A DNA stretch of 49,515 bases from Planctomycetota bacterium (GTDB lineage: Bacteria; Planctomycetota; Planctomycetia; Pirellulales; Pirellulaceae): NCBI GenBank assembly GCA_029979005.1, contig JAPOIJ010000016.1, positions 1 through 49,515 of the forward strand, in the 5' to 3' direction. The notes under the pieces were generated by a model that did not search any database, had not been told where the DNA came from, and saw only the letters and a program-made list of their open reading frames with translations. Positions 18,624-26,895 of this stretch are shown in pieces. A program made the position numbers and the translations under genes. Numbering within the stretch: position 1 is the stretch's first letter; each line of letters opens with the position of its first letter.

Positions 18624-18884
18624 TTATGCCGTTTCTAGGGGATGGACTTCTGGTTCCAGCCAACTGATTCCACCCAAGAGTGCGACAGGATCACCAGTGA
18701 GAATTTCCCCAACCTTGAGCAACCAAAATGCCTCTCTCGCCTCATGACCTAATTCTGCTAGCTTCCTTGTGGTAGCATCCACTGCCCATCGCTTCCGTAC
18801 TGGCTCTCTATAGAGTTCAGGAATCGCGTCCCCATCCCTTCTCTGGGAAACTGATTCCGCAAACCTTGATGCGGGAACCCGCAA
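18624..18884 (-). CDS. possible small protein, unknown
   Basis: An 86-residue frame starting with TTG. It has a balanced composition with several conserved-looking segments (RKRWAVDATTRKLAELGHEA, FWLLKVGEILTGDP, ALLGGISWLEPE) and no low complexity, which makes it more protein-like than the shadows around it. It reads towards motA with a gap of 305 bases. No domain is recognised. The start lies in the 12-mer repeat, which could mean that the repeat is coding. It may be a remnant of a larger gene or spurious. Confidence 0.35.
   Translation of the reverse strand: MRVPASRFAESVSQRRDGDAIPELYREPVRKRWAVDATTRKLAELGHEAREAFWLLKVGEILTGDPVALLGGISWLEPEVHPLETA
18871..18882 (-). repeat. 12-mer GCGGGTTCCCGC, also found before flgM
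   Basis: On the minus strand the sequence CAAGATT-GCGGGTTCCCGC-ATCAA lies here; at 37571-37598 on the plus strand CAAGGATTAT-GCGGGTTCCCGC-GGATCAA occurs. The core is a 5-bp inverted repeat with a two-base centre, a shape suited to a dimeric regulator. No other copy was noticed in the window. Whether it is an operator or a shared MRVPA coding start is open. Confidence 0.4.
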
Positions 18885-18935
18885 TCTTGTTGCAACTTGT
18901 TCAGGGTTAAAGCCTACCCAACCGATCTAGGTGAT

Positions 18936-19286
18936 ATGATCGGAAAAGTTGAACAATTCAGAGCGCTTCAGGAAGCAATTCAATTTGCGTCCCAGAACCA
19001 TCGTGTCTCTAGCCAAAACCTTGCCAACATCAATACGCCGGGATATCAAACTCGGGAAGTCAATTTTGATCAATTGTTGGCGAGACTCGAGAGCAGCGCG
19101 AGTACTGCCACGAACTCAGATTATGAAGTCAGCCAGGTTGAGGGACTAGCCCAACGACGTGACGGCAACAATGTTGACCTCGATCGCGAACTCGCCGCCC
19201 TTAAGAAAAACACGTTGGCCTATCAGACACTGACCCAGCTATTGGGTTCCAAAATGGGAATACTCAAACAAGCCATTAACGGTTAA
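18936..19286 (+). CDS. flgB: FlgB, proximal rod protein
   Basis: A 116-residue rod protein. The N-terminal helix IQFASQNHRVSSQNLANINTPGYQTREV contains the axial-family NxANxxTPGY-like motif; the C-terminal helix (LKKNTLAYQTLTQLLGSKMGILKQAI) completes the coiled-coil rod fold. ATG at 18936 is preferred over the frame start at 18897 because it is preceded by AGG and gives the family's usual length. It is the first gene of a twelve-gene operon, exported by the flagellar type III system to form the rod with FlgC. Confidence 0.95.
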   Translation: MIGKVEQFRALQEAIQFASQNHRVSSQNLANINTPGYQTREVNFDQLLARLESSASTATNSDYEVSQVEGLAQRRDGNNVDLDRELAALKKNTLAYQTLTQLLGSKMGILKQAING

Positions 19287-19316
19287 GCCGCCAGTCAATC
19301 GTGGGAAGTAGTTTAA

Positions 19317-19748
19317 ATGTTTAGCAACCTTTTTTCAGCAGCGGATATTAGCGCTTCAGGCATGTCCGCCGAACGTCTGCGAATGGAAACCGTTGCCAAT
19401 AACATCGCCAATGCGAACACTACGCGTTCGGTCGACGGCCTTCCTTACCGACGCAAGCAACTTGTTTTTGCCGAGATATTGGACCCCCAACTGGGTAACA
19501 CATCAGGTCTACAGGGAGTCCGGGTTGCCGGAATGGAAGCCGACCAAAGCCCATTTGAGATGGTTTACAAGCCCGGTCACCAAGATGCGGATGAGAAAGG
19601 GATGGTAAGAATGCCTAACGTACAAATTCCCAATGAGATGGTCGACCTAATCACTGCGAGTCGTTCCTACGAAGCAAACCTCAAAGCACTCTCATCCTTT
19701 AAAGACATGGTGGAGCAAACGTTGACCTTACTGCGAGTCCCTAGATGA
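19317..19748 (+). CDS. flgC: FlgC, proximal rod protein
   Basis: A 143-residue rod protein with DISASGMSAERLRMETVANN followed by IANANTTRS, the axial-protein motif, a central region with YRRKQLVFAEI, and the C-terminal MVDLITASRSYEANLKALSSFKDM helix that is diagnostic for FlgC/FlgG. It ends with an ATGA overlap with fliE. It builds the rod next to FlgB. Confidence 0.97.
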   Translation: MFSNLFSAADISASGMSAERLRMETVANNIANANTTRSVDGLPYRRKQLVFAEILDPQLGNTSGLQGVRVAGMEADQSPFEMVYKPGHQDADEKGMVRMPNVQIPNEMVDLITASRSYEANLKALSSFKDMVEQTLTLLRVPR

Positions 19749-20056
19749 ACCCAATTGTACCGGCTTCGTCGCTTCCTTCACTGGATAGTATTTCCGGTCT
19801 TGGAAATAACAAGGGGGCGACACGGAGTAGCGGTGAAGGTGGCTTTGCAAAGCTGGTTGACAGCTTTGTACAGCAAACCAATGAAAACCAAATGATCTCT
19901 GATCAGGCAATTGACGACCTGATCCAGGGAAAAACAGATAACGTGCATCAAGTCGTGTTGGCAGTCGCGAACGCCGAGATGTCATTTCAGCTATTTATGG
20001 AAATAAGAAATAAACTAATCGATTCCTATAACGACCTCATGCGAATGCAATTTTAG
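19745..20056 (+). CDS. fliE: FliE, MS ring-rod junction protein
   Basis: A 103-residue protein. The C-terminal half, QAIDDLIQGKTDNVHQVVLAV followed by ANAEMSFQLFMEIRNKLIDSYNDLMRMQ, is the conserved FliE domain. It overlaps flgC by four bases, which suggests translational coupling, and precedes fliF by 63 bases. FliE links the rod to the MS ring and is the first exported substrate. Confidence 0.95.
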   Translation: MNPIVPASSLPSLDSISGLGNNKGATRSSGEGGFAKLVDSFVQQTNENQMISDQAIDDLIQGKTDNVHQVVLAVANAEMSFQLFMEIRNKLIDSYNDLMRMQF

Positions 20057-20119
20057 TTGTTATTCGTTTTAAATTGGCATGGCCAATTTGAACCGTAAGG
20101 ATGCCGATTCGAGAGACCT

Positions 20120-21631
20120 ATGCAAACTTTGAAATCCTTTCTAAACCAATCTCTCTTAATTTGGAGAGACTCTACCGGCGCTGGTCGAGTGGGGATTGCA
20201 TTACTGCTGACGATTTGCGTTGGCGGAATCATTACGGTTGGAATTTGGTCTGCCCAACCAAACTACGTCGTTCTCGCTCGCGACATCGATGACCCCACCC
20301 AAGCCGCAAAAATCATGGCGGCCTTAGATGCTGAGAACATCAGCTACCAGATTAAAGGCTCCGGTTCGATGATCATGGTCGGCTCCAGTAAATTATCGCG
20401 TGCGCGAATTGCCGCGGGAAAAGCGGGCTTGACCAGTGCCGGCAGCGAGATGGAAGAAATCTCCCCTTGGATGGATCCGGTAAGCCAACAGTATTACCTC
20501 AACACGAATCTCGAGCGAAGACTAAAGGTCGATATTGAAAAAATCAGAAGTGTGAAAACCGCGAATGTTCACTTGAGCATTCCGGAAAAGCAGGCTTTCA
20601 TCCGTCAATCGACCGATCCCACCGCTTCGGTTCTCATCGAAACATCGCATCTTGAAAAATTCAACGAAGCCGATGCCGCCGCGATCGCCGATTTCGTCGC
20701 CTCCGCTGTTCCCGGCCTTACTCCCGGTTCGGTTTCGGTTTCAGACACTCAGGGCAACCAGTACAGTACCGACGCCGAGGCGATGAACCTCAGCAAAAAA
20801 GAGGAATTTGTCGCTGAACGAGAGAGCGCGCTAAAACGGAAAGCCGAAAATCAGTTGCGAAATCTTTTTGGATGGGGCAATTTTAACGTTGAAGTTACTG
20901 CTGATTATAAATTTGAAAATGCAGTGCAGGAGAGCCGCGAGTTAGGGCCTGAAAAGTTCCTTATCCAAGAGAATATCAAACAACAAATGGATAGCGCAGC
21001 TGGGCCGGCCTCTGGTCTCGCAGGAACCGCGACAAACATCGGACTCCAGCCCGCTGGCGCAACCCCGCCCGCCCCCGCAAACAAGAGCCAGCTAAAGATG
21101 GAAGAGCAGGAGAGCAAATGGGATTATTCAGAATCAAAGCGTACCGAAACAATCGATGGTGCATTACTCAATTCGCTTTCCATCGCGGTAACGATAAATA
21201 AACAAGACCGAACTGCCACGCAAATTGCTGATCTCAAAACAACTCTCGAATCCTCCATTGGCGCCGCTTGCGGGGTGCGAATTGGCAAAGACCAAATCAC
21301 CGTCGATTTTATAGATTTTGTAACTGAGGAACCACTCGACGCAGTAGCAACGAGTACGATTCCATGGGATCAAATTAATGAAATCTTGAAAAATATCTCA
21401 TTGGGTGTCGCTGCTCTGGTCGCACTCTTCATTGCTCTTCGCACCTTCAAAAAGTTTCAACCTGATCCAATCGTCACGAGTGAAGCAGCCGCTGCTCCAA
21501 CATCACAATTGACACAATTAAGTGAGTTGGTCAAACAAAACCCGGAAGTATTCGCCAAGATTATTGATTCGTGGGCAAGTCTTGAAACCGAGACGGAAAC
21601 CAAAGAAGAATCAACCACCGTAGCAGCCTGA
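20120..21631 (+). CDS. fliF: FliF, MS-ring protein
   Basis: A 503-residue inner-membrane protein. Membrane helix 1 is at ~24-44 and helix 2 at ~426-442. Between them lie the YscJ/FliF ring-building domains with PNYVVLARDIDDPTQAAKIM, the block RRLKVDIEKIRSVKTANVHL and IPEKQAFIRQSTDPTASVLIE. The C-terminal tail after helix 2 (~58 residues) would bind FliG. Somewhat shorter than the 550-residue enterobacterial protein. The start is ATG, 63 bases after fliE. Confidence 0.95.
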   Translation: MQTLKSFLNQSLLIWRDSTGAGRVGIALLLTICVGGIITVGIWSAQPNYVVLARDIDDPTQAAKIMAALDAENISYQIKGSGSMIMVGSSKLSRARIAAGKAGLTSAGSEMEEISPWMDPVSQQYYLNTNLERRLKVDIEKIRSVKTANVHLSIPEKQAFIRQSTDPTASVLIETSHLEKFNEADAAAIADFVASAVPGLTPGSVSVSDTQGNQYSTDAEAMNLSKKEEFVAERESALKRKAENQLRNLFGWGNFNVEVTADYKFENAVQESRELGPEKFLIQENIKQQMDSAAGPASGLAGTATNIGLQPAGATPPAPANKSQLKMEEQESKWDYSESKRTETIDGALLNSLSIAVTINKQDRTATQIADLKTTLESSIGAACGVRIGKDQITVDFIDFVTEEPLDAVATSTIPWDQINEILKNISLGVAALVALFIALRTFKKFQPDPIVTSEAAAAPTSQLTQLSELVKQNPEVFAKIIDSWASLETETETKEESTTVAA

Positions 21632-21643
21632 GTCAAATAAGAA

Positions 21644-22657
21644 ATGTCAACGCTTTCAACAGAAGAACGACTCGCGCTATTACTAAGCGTGCTGGGGCCC
21701 GATGCAGTTAATGCTGCATTGAAGAAGATGAACCCTACGCGCTCAAATTTCATCAAGAACTTACTTGACGAATACAAAACCGTTCCTCCCAGTGAAGAGG
21801 AAATCGAGTTTATCATTCGTGATTTCAGTCGGTACTTTTCTTTCGCTATGAAAACGCTTGGCCCGGAAATCCATCAAGCATCAACCGCCCTTCGAATCGC
21901 AAAAAGAAAAAAGCTAAAACAACAGGCTCAACCCGTCACCCCCCCAGTTCCCTCGGAAGAACCCGTCGTATTTGAAAAGATCGACGAATCAGGTGACTAC
22001 GTCCGTGACTTGAACCAACTCGACCCATTTCAAATTTCAACTGCGCTCGCCGATGACAATGCAAAAACCGTTGCACTCGTGGTCAATCTGCTCGAAACCC
22101 ATTTGGGCGCGGAGATCATCAAAGAGCTTGACGATCACATTCGGGATCAAGTCATTATATATCTGAGTGAAGAAAGCGTTGTCCCGGAACGCATCATTCA
22201 GGAAGTTTTGAAAACAACGTTTCAAAAAGCGAATGCCGTTACCGTAAAAAAGGAAACCACCAGCCGAATCGACACGTTGGCTCAATTGATGCGTTCGCTG
22301 CCCAAAGATATCCGCAAAGGACTCATCGAGAAACTCAATGATCGCGATGAAGAAATGGTTCTCGCGATTCGAGCCAAACTGTACTTGTTTGATGACATCC
22401 TTCGCCTGGATGACCGTGACTGTCAAAAATTGATTGGTCAGACAAAATCGGAAATCCTCGCAGTTGCCCTTCAACAGGCAGACCCTGACATTGCAGAAAA
22501 ACTATTTAAAAATGTTTCCAAACGCGCCCGACAGGCAATCGAAGATGAAATGGAATATACAGTCGGCGCGAAAGGACACGAGATCGAAGAAGCCAGAAAA
22601 CAACTCGTCGATGCCATGGCCCGCTTAGACGAAGCAGGAGATATCACGTTGAACTAA
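21644..22657 (+). CDS. fliG: FliG, rotor / switch protein
   Basis: A 337-residue protein with the N-terminal, middle and C-terminal FliG domains; the torque domain is seen as LRLDDRDCQKLIGQTKSEILAVAL and VSKRARQAIEDEMEYTVG, which carry the charged residues that contact MotA. The middle domain is recognisable from TVALVVNLLETHLGAEIIKELD, but the usual EHPQ motif is replaced by a DDNAKT-type sequence. Divergence fits a planctomycete. It is 12 bases after fliF. Confidence 0.93.
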   Translation: MSTLSTEERLALLLSVLGPDAVNAALKKMNPTRSNFIKNLLDEYKTVPPSEEEIEFIIRDFSRYFSFAMKTLGPEIHQASTALRIAKRKKLKQQAQPVTPPVPSEEPVVFEKIDESGDYVRDLNQLDPFQISTALADDNAKTVALVVNLLETHLGAEIIKELDDHIRDQVIIYLSEESVVPERIIQEVLKTTFQKANAVTVKKETTSRIDTLAQLMRSLPKDIRKGLIEKLNDRDEEMVLAIRAKLYLFDDILRLDDRDCQKLIGQTKSEILAVALQQADPDIAEKLFKNVSKRARQAIEDEMEYTVGAKGHEIEEARKQLVDAMARLDEAGDITLN

Positions 22658-22659
22658 CT

Positions 22660-23199
22660 ATGGTTGAACATCACGTACAATTTGATCGCCAAGTAAAAAA
22701 CTGCCGATTTATGGATCGGTCAGAACCGGTGACTCGTACCGTGAATCCAGTGGCCGCCGAGGTGGCAACAGCAGCGGTCAACGAACGCATGAACGGATTG
22801 CTTGAAAACATCGCAACCGGAATCGACAGTATCGACCTTAAGACATCCGAATTTGCAGACGAAGTCGTTTCTCTTTCCATCTCCCTATCCCGCATTATTG
22901 TTGAAAAACTAGTCGGGGAATCGCAGGAACTCAAAGAAAAACGCCTAACCAATATACTTTCGGAAGCCCTCGCCCGCCCCGAGGCTCCAGTCGGTGTCTA
23001 TCTCAATCCAATCAATCTGGAGTGCATCAAAAAGCAACTGTCCAAGGACACGAATACCGAAGAAATTAACTTTCAAATCGATGACTCGATTGAGCCGGGA
23101 GAATGCCGGGTCGAATTTGACACCTATGAACTACTTTCGCGAATGGAAACTCAACTCGATGAGATCCAAGCTGGGTTAACGGAGATCATTGATGAGTAA
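22660..23199 (+). CDS. fliH: FliH, flagellar export ATPase regulator
   Basis: A 179-residue protein. It begins MVEHHVQFDRQV and has a helical region followed by the FliH/HrpE-type C-terminal domain (VSLSISLSRIIVEKLVGESQELKE, YLNPINLECIKK, IEPGECRVEFDTYE). It lies directly between fliG and fliI and overlaps fliI by eight bases. Role: binds the FliI ATPase and the soluble export complex at the base of the gate. Confidence 0.85.
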   Translation: MVEHHVQFDRQVKNCRFMDRSEPVTRTVNPVAAEVATAAVNERMNGLLENIATGIDSIDLKTSEFADEVVSLSISLSRIIVEKLVGESQELKEKRLTNILSEALARPEAPVGVYLNPINLECIKKQLSKDTNTEEINFQIDDSIEPGECRVEFDTYELLSRMETQLDEIQAGLTEIIDE

Positions 23200-24535
23200 A
23201 TTCTCCGAAAAAGTTCTCAGACGATGCTCTGAAATCGTCAGCAACACGCGATCATTGCAGTCCGTTGGGTGTCTAACCGTAGCCCAGGGTGCCATCACTG
23301 CATCACTCCCTGCCAGTGTGGGGGAGCTGGTAGAAATTGAAAATAAGTCCGGCCCCAATACACTCGCTGAAGTCATCGGATTTTCTGACGATCTCGTTCA
23401 GTTGATGCCCTTTTCGCACAACAATCAGCTCCAGCGAGGCGATCGCGTCTTTTCGTTGGGACGCCCCATGAAAGTACCCGTGGGTGATCAAATGCTGGGC
23501 CGTGTAATTAATGCCATTGGTGAACCCATCGACGGGAACGGGAAACTGGGAACTCAGCGATTCAAGAGCGTTGTCCTCGATCCGCCAAATGCACTTACCC
23601 GGAAACCTGTCGACGAAGTCTTTGCCACGGGGCAAAAAGCAATCGACGGCATGCTGACCATTGGAAAAGGTCAACGCGTGGGATTATTCGCCGGAAGTGG
23701 TGTCGGAAAAAGTACGCTGCTGGGGCAGATTGCCCGATACGCAAGCGCCGACCTCAACGTTGTCGCTCTGATTGGCGAGCGAGGACGAGAAGTACTGCCA
23801 TTCATCAATGAATCTCTGGGAGCGGAGGGGATGGCAAAATCAATTGTTATCGTCTCTACCGCCAATGAAAGTCCACTGGCCAGAGTTCGAGCAGCGGAAT
23901 CCGCAATCGCCATTGCCAACTGGCATCGACGACAAGGAAAAAGTGTATTCCTGATGCTCGATAGCCTGACGCGATTCGCGATGGCTCAACGCGACCTCGG
24001 ATTAATGCTGGGTGAACCTCCGACCACCCGCGGTTATACACCCTCTGTTTTTCAAAAGATGGCGACGCTCTTGGAACAACTCGGGAATTCCGACCGTGGC
24101 TCCATTACAGGACTGCTAACCGTGCTGGTCGATGGAGATGACATGAATGATCCGATTGCCGACTCTGCCCGCTCTATTTTAGATGGGCACATCGTCCTTG
24201 ACCGCGATCTTGCCAACGCGGGACACTATCCTCCAATCAGTGTCTTACAAAGCCTCAGTCGACTATTTCAGGAACTGACCGAACCGGTGCATGCATCCTC
24301 TGCCGTTGCTATCCGGCAAATTATGGCGAAATATCAGGATGTCATTGATCTCATTCAGGTCGGCGCCTACACCAAAGGCGCCTCACCGCAAACAGATATT
24401 GCCGTTGAAATGTATCCAAAGATTTGTCAGTTTCTCCAACAACCTTTGCAGGCTCCCTGCTCCATCGATGACACCAAGCGACAAATGCAGAGGCTCGTTG
24501 ACATGCTCCAGCACCAATATCCGCCCAGCGGATGA
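23192..24535 (+). CDS. fliI: FliI, flagellar export ATPase
   Basis: A 447-residue ATPase of the F1-beta-like family. The P loop is AGSGVGKSTLLG (~166-177); MLDSLTRFAMAQRDLGLMLG (Walker B), EPPTTRGYTPSVF and DPIADSARSILDGHIVLDR follow, all diagnostic of FliI/YscN ATPases. ATG at 23192 is chosen over the TTG at 23189; it overlaps the fliH stop by eight bases. The ATPase energises loading of export substrates in the cytoplasm. Confidence 0.97.
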   Translation: MSKFSEKVLRRCSEIVSNTRSLQSVGCLTVAQGAITASLPASVGELVEIENKSGPNTLAEVIGFSDDLVQLMPFSHNNQLQRGDRVFSLGRPMKVPVGDQMLGRVINAIGEPIDGNGKLGTQRFKSVVLDPPNALTRKPVDEVFATGQKAIDGMLTIGKGQRVGLFAGSGVGKSTLLGQIARYASADLNVVALIGERGREVLPFINESLGAEGMAKSIVIVSTANESPLARVRAAESAIAIANWHRRQGKSVFLMLDSLTRFAMAQRDLGLMLGEPPTTRGYTPSVFQKMATLLEQLGNSDRGSITGLLTVLVDGDDMNDPIADSARSILDGHIVLDRDLANAGHYPPISVLQSLSRLFQELTEPVHASSAVAIRQIMAKYQDVIDLIQVGAYTKGASPQTDIAVEMYPKICQFLQQPLQAPCSIDDTKRQMQRLVDMLQHQYPPSG

Positions 24536-24573
24536 ATAGCATCACGAAACGGCACTCGGCCTGAAAATAACCA

Positions 24574-25020
24574 ATGAACCAATCAAAAAAAATTGAAAAA
24601 CTCAACAAGGTTTTAGATTTTTACAAGAAAGAATTAGATCAACAAAAATTTCAATTGGGCGAGAAAAGCTCTTTGTTGAAAAAAATTGAAATGGCTTTGC
24701 AAGCCCACCAAACAAAAATCAAGCATTCACTCGCCGGCCTGGAATCATCCAACATGACCATTAGCAATTGCTTGATCCGAAAACCGCTGATTGACCAATT
24801 ACAAACTGAACTCGAGTCAACCCAGGAACGACTCAAAGAAGCACAGCTTGATTTTGAAAACCAAAAACAGATTATCAGAAAACAAATGTCAAAAATCGAT
24901 TCAATGGAAAAATTGATCGAACGAAAATTAGCTGAATTGATTTACGAAGAAACCAAACGTGAACATGTGACAGCTGATGAACGGTACTTAAATACCGGTT
25001 TTAAAGGAACGAAAAGATGA
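24574..25020 (+). CDS. fliJ: FliJ-like export protein
   Basis: A 148-residue, highly charged all-helical coiled coil, in the position of fliJ after fliI. Segments such as LNKVLDFYKKELDQQKFQLG and LIERKLAELIYEETKREH fit the heptad character of FliJ (usual length 145-160). It would couple the ATPase to the export gate. The assignment rests on position, length and coiled-coil character; sequence motifs are weak. It overlaps the next gene by ATGA. Confidence 0.75.
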   Translation: MNQSKKIEKLNKVLDFYKKELDQQKFQLGEKSSLLKKIEMALQAHQTKIKHSLAGLESSNMTISNCLIRKPLIDQLQTELESTQERLKEAQLDFENQKQIIRKQMSKIDSMEKLIERKLAELIYEETKREHVTADERYLNTGFKGTKR

Positions 25021-25772
25021 AATCAATTATTATTGCTGCAGTAGTCGGTTCCATCCTGTTCGGAGCCTCCGCATTGGGCTCCAAATACCTCTTTGATAAA
25101 GAACAAGAACCGGCCGCCTCGGATCCGATTACGGAGTTCGACGGCAAACTCCCCATGGTGGATTCAACCCAAACTCAGGAACAAATGCCTTTGGGGATTC
25201 GCCCGGATGTTCCGATGCCACCGAGCGTCGCACTCGATCTTATGAACTCAATTATTCAAAGCGAAAAGAAGTTGCAGGAAAAAGAAGAGCGACTTAAAAA
25301 AGAGGAAAAACGCATCTCCCTTCTCCGGGAAGATCTGGAAAGAGAACGAACCGAACTCGAATCGTTTTCAAAAAAAATCGACTCTAAAATCAACGAAGCC
25401 AAAGAAGCTACCAATCTACTTAAATTAGAAAAAGAAGCTGTCAAAAAAGAAGTTAAAGAACTTTCCATGTATGAAAATCGCCTTGGAAAAAAGGTCGGCG
25501 ACTTGGCAAGCGACGAAGTGAAACAACAGGTGAATGGCTTGAAGGACATGTTCCGGACAATGGAACCGGTTAAAGCAGCAGCCATACTTAAGGAATATGC
25601 AGACCGCGGAAACATGAATCTCGTGGCCAATCTTCTAGACAGCCTCGAAGATCGGCAACAGGCAAAAATCATTGCCGAGCTTGACAGCCCAACTCTCACC
25701 GCCGAGATCATGGACACGCTAATTAAGCCAACACCTGCCGGCCAAACCCCGATCAAGAGTTTTCTCCGGTAA
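25017..25772 (+). CDS. MotE-like membrane protein with coiled coil and MgtE-N-like tail
   Basis: A 251-residue protein with an N-terminal membrane helix (~3-25), a Pro-rich linker, a strong coiled coil (~80-165, rich in Glu and Lys) and a C-terminal helical domain (MEPVKAAAILKEYADRGNMN, LLDSLEDRQQAKIIAEL) that resembles the MgtE N-terminal fold seen in MotE, a chaperone of the periplasmic motor protein MotC in Rhizobiales. In this position other bacteria carry a similar gene next to fliJ. It is probably a periplasmic helper of the motor or export system. The function is inferred from topology and synteny. Confidence 0.7.
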   Translation: MKSIIIAAVVGSILFGASALGSKYLFDKEQEPAASDPITEFDGKLPMVDSTQTQEQMPLGIRPDVPMPPSVALDLMNSIIQSEKKLQEKEERLKKEEKRISLLREDLERERTELESFSKKIDSKINEAKEATNLLKLEKEAVKKEVKELSMYENRLGKKVGDLASDEVKQQVNGLKDMFRTMEPVKAAAILKEYADRGNMNLVANLLDSLEDRQQAKIIAELDSPTLTAEIMDTLIKPTPAGQTPIKSFLR

Positions 25773-25837
25773 CACGTTTATTTAATTCTGCAAACTAACC
25801 AAGCACGGCCAAAACAGCGGTGAACAAGGACCACGAC

Positions 25838-26104
25838 ATGGAAGTCTCAGAAGCAATTGTGATCGGCAGGAATCTGTTTACAACTTCGCTGCTACTAGTG
25901 GCTCCAATTGTCATCGTCAGTCTAGTCGTTGGCGTCTTAATCAGTATCGCACAAACCGTTACCAGTATTCAGGAGCAAACACTCACCTTTGCTCCCCGTA
26001 TCGTTGCCGTGGTCGCCATCATTATCTTCCTGACGCCCTGGTACCTTTCGACACTGAAAGATTTTACTGTCGAAATGTTTAGCTACATGAACCAAATTCT
26101 ATGA
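25838..26104 (+). CDS. fliQ: FliQ, export gate protein
   Basis: An 88-residue protein with two membrane helices (LFTTSLLLVAPIVIVSLVVG and FAPRIVAVVAIIIFL) and the loop QTVTSIQEQTLTFAPRI, the FliQ signature. ATG at 25838 is preferred over GTG 25820: AAGGA lies eight bases before it and the resulting length matches the family (about 89). It overlaps fliR by four bases. Confidence 0.95.
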   Translation: MEVSEAIVIGRNLFTTSLLLVAPIVIVSLVVGVLISIAQTVTSIQEQTLTFAPRIVAVVAIIIFLTPWYLSTLKDFTVEMFSYMNQIL

Positions 26105-26868
26105 CGGCTGAGCATCAGTTATTCAATTTCATCTTGATCCTCGCGCGAGTCTCGGCATTCGTAGCGTTCCTGCCAATTTTTGCGCAGCGACAACTGCCCC
26201 ATCTGGTCAAAGCCGGGCTTGCTATGTCGTTAACCGTATTTTGGTTTGGCGCTCTTCCGCAAGAATTATTTTACGTTAATCAAATCGATATCGTTGTCTC
26301 AGTGCTGTTTCTTGCGAAAGAGATTACGATCGGTTTTTTATTGGCGATGCTGCTCGGATTTATGTTTGTTCAAGCAAAAATTGCTGGCGCTTATGTCGGG
26401 CAGGAAGTTGGCCTCTCTCTGGCATCTGTCACCAGTCCCGGAACGTCGGATTCCTCAACGCTGGTCACAACTATTTTTGAAACCTTTGCTGTCTTACTTT
26501 TCTTCGGTTTAAATCTCCATCATTTCCTTGTTCGGATTGTGCACTACTCACTCATTCACCTCGCGGGCAAGATTGAAATCACAGACCTCCCAACAGAGCT
26601 ATTGACTCAAATGGCCAGTTCACTTACTACAAACGGAAGCATGATTGCGGCTCCGATCGGTGTAAGCCTGTTTATTTTGACCATTGCCATCTCACTTCTC
26701 AATAAAGCAGCACCCACGCTGAACCTGTTCTCGGTAGGAATGACGTTGAGAAGTGGAATTGGCATCTTGTGTCTCATTGTCTTTTTTCCAATCATCGTAA
26801 AATCAATGGAAGCTCACTTTCGTACTTACCTATTTCAATTGGAACAGTTTTTCGTCTATTTTCAGTAA
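26101..26868 (+). CDS. fliR: FliR, export gate protein
   Basis: A 255-residue membrane protein with about six hydrophobic segments. The family blocks are LARVSAFVAFLPIFAQRQLP, KEITIGFLLAMLLGFMFVQAK and AGAYVGQEVGLSLAS. It overlaps fliQ by ATGA, and flhB follows 27 bases later; fliQ-fliR-flhB is a classic order. Together with FliP and FliQ it builds the export channel; fliP is not in this window. Confidence 0.96.
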   Translation: MTAEHQLFNFILILARVSAFVAFLPIFAQRQLPHLVKAGLAMSLTVFWFGALPQELFYVNQIDIVVSVLFLAKEITIGFLLAMLLGFMFVQAKIAGAYVGQEVGLSLASVTSPGTSDSSTLVTTIFETFAVLLFFGLNLHHFLVRIVHYSLIHLAGKIEITDLPTELLTQMASSLTTNGSMIAAPIGVSLFILTIAISLLNKAAPTLNLFSVGMTLRSGIGILCLIVFFPIIVKSMEAHFRTYLFQLEQFFVYFQ

Positions 26869-26895
26869 ATCTTAAACCTCTAAAGCCAATCGGTA

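Larger units (their letters stand above)
18319..18935. other. divergent region motA / flgB
   Basis: About 600 bases separating the divergent motor and basal-body operons. It contains one possible small gene on the minus strand (18624-18884, low confidence) and the 12-mer GCGGGAACCCGC at 18871-18882 that recurs upstream of flgM. No perfect sigma-54 or sigma-28 promoter was found. The flgB start is preceded by AGGTGAT, a usable ribosome-binding site. Confidence 0.5.

Noticed and set aside
22037-22474. 145-residue minus strand frame inside fliG
   Set aside because: It is antisense to the well-conserved FliG middle and C-terminal domains and has no recognisable motif.
25256-25756. 166-residue minus strand frame
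   Set aside because: It is the Ser/Arg/Leu-rich mirror of the coiled-coil region of the MotE-like gene, a known artefact of Glu/Lys-rich coding sequence.
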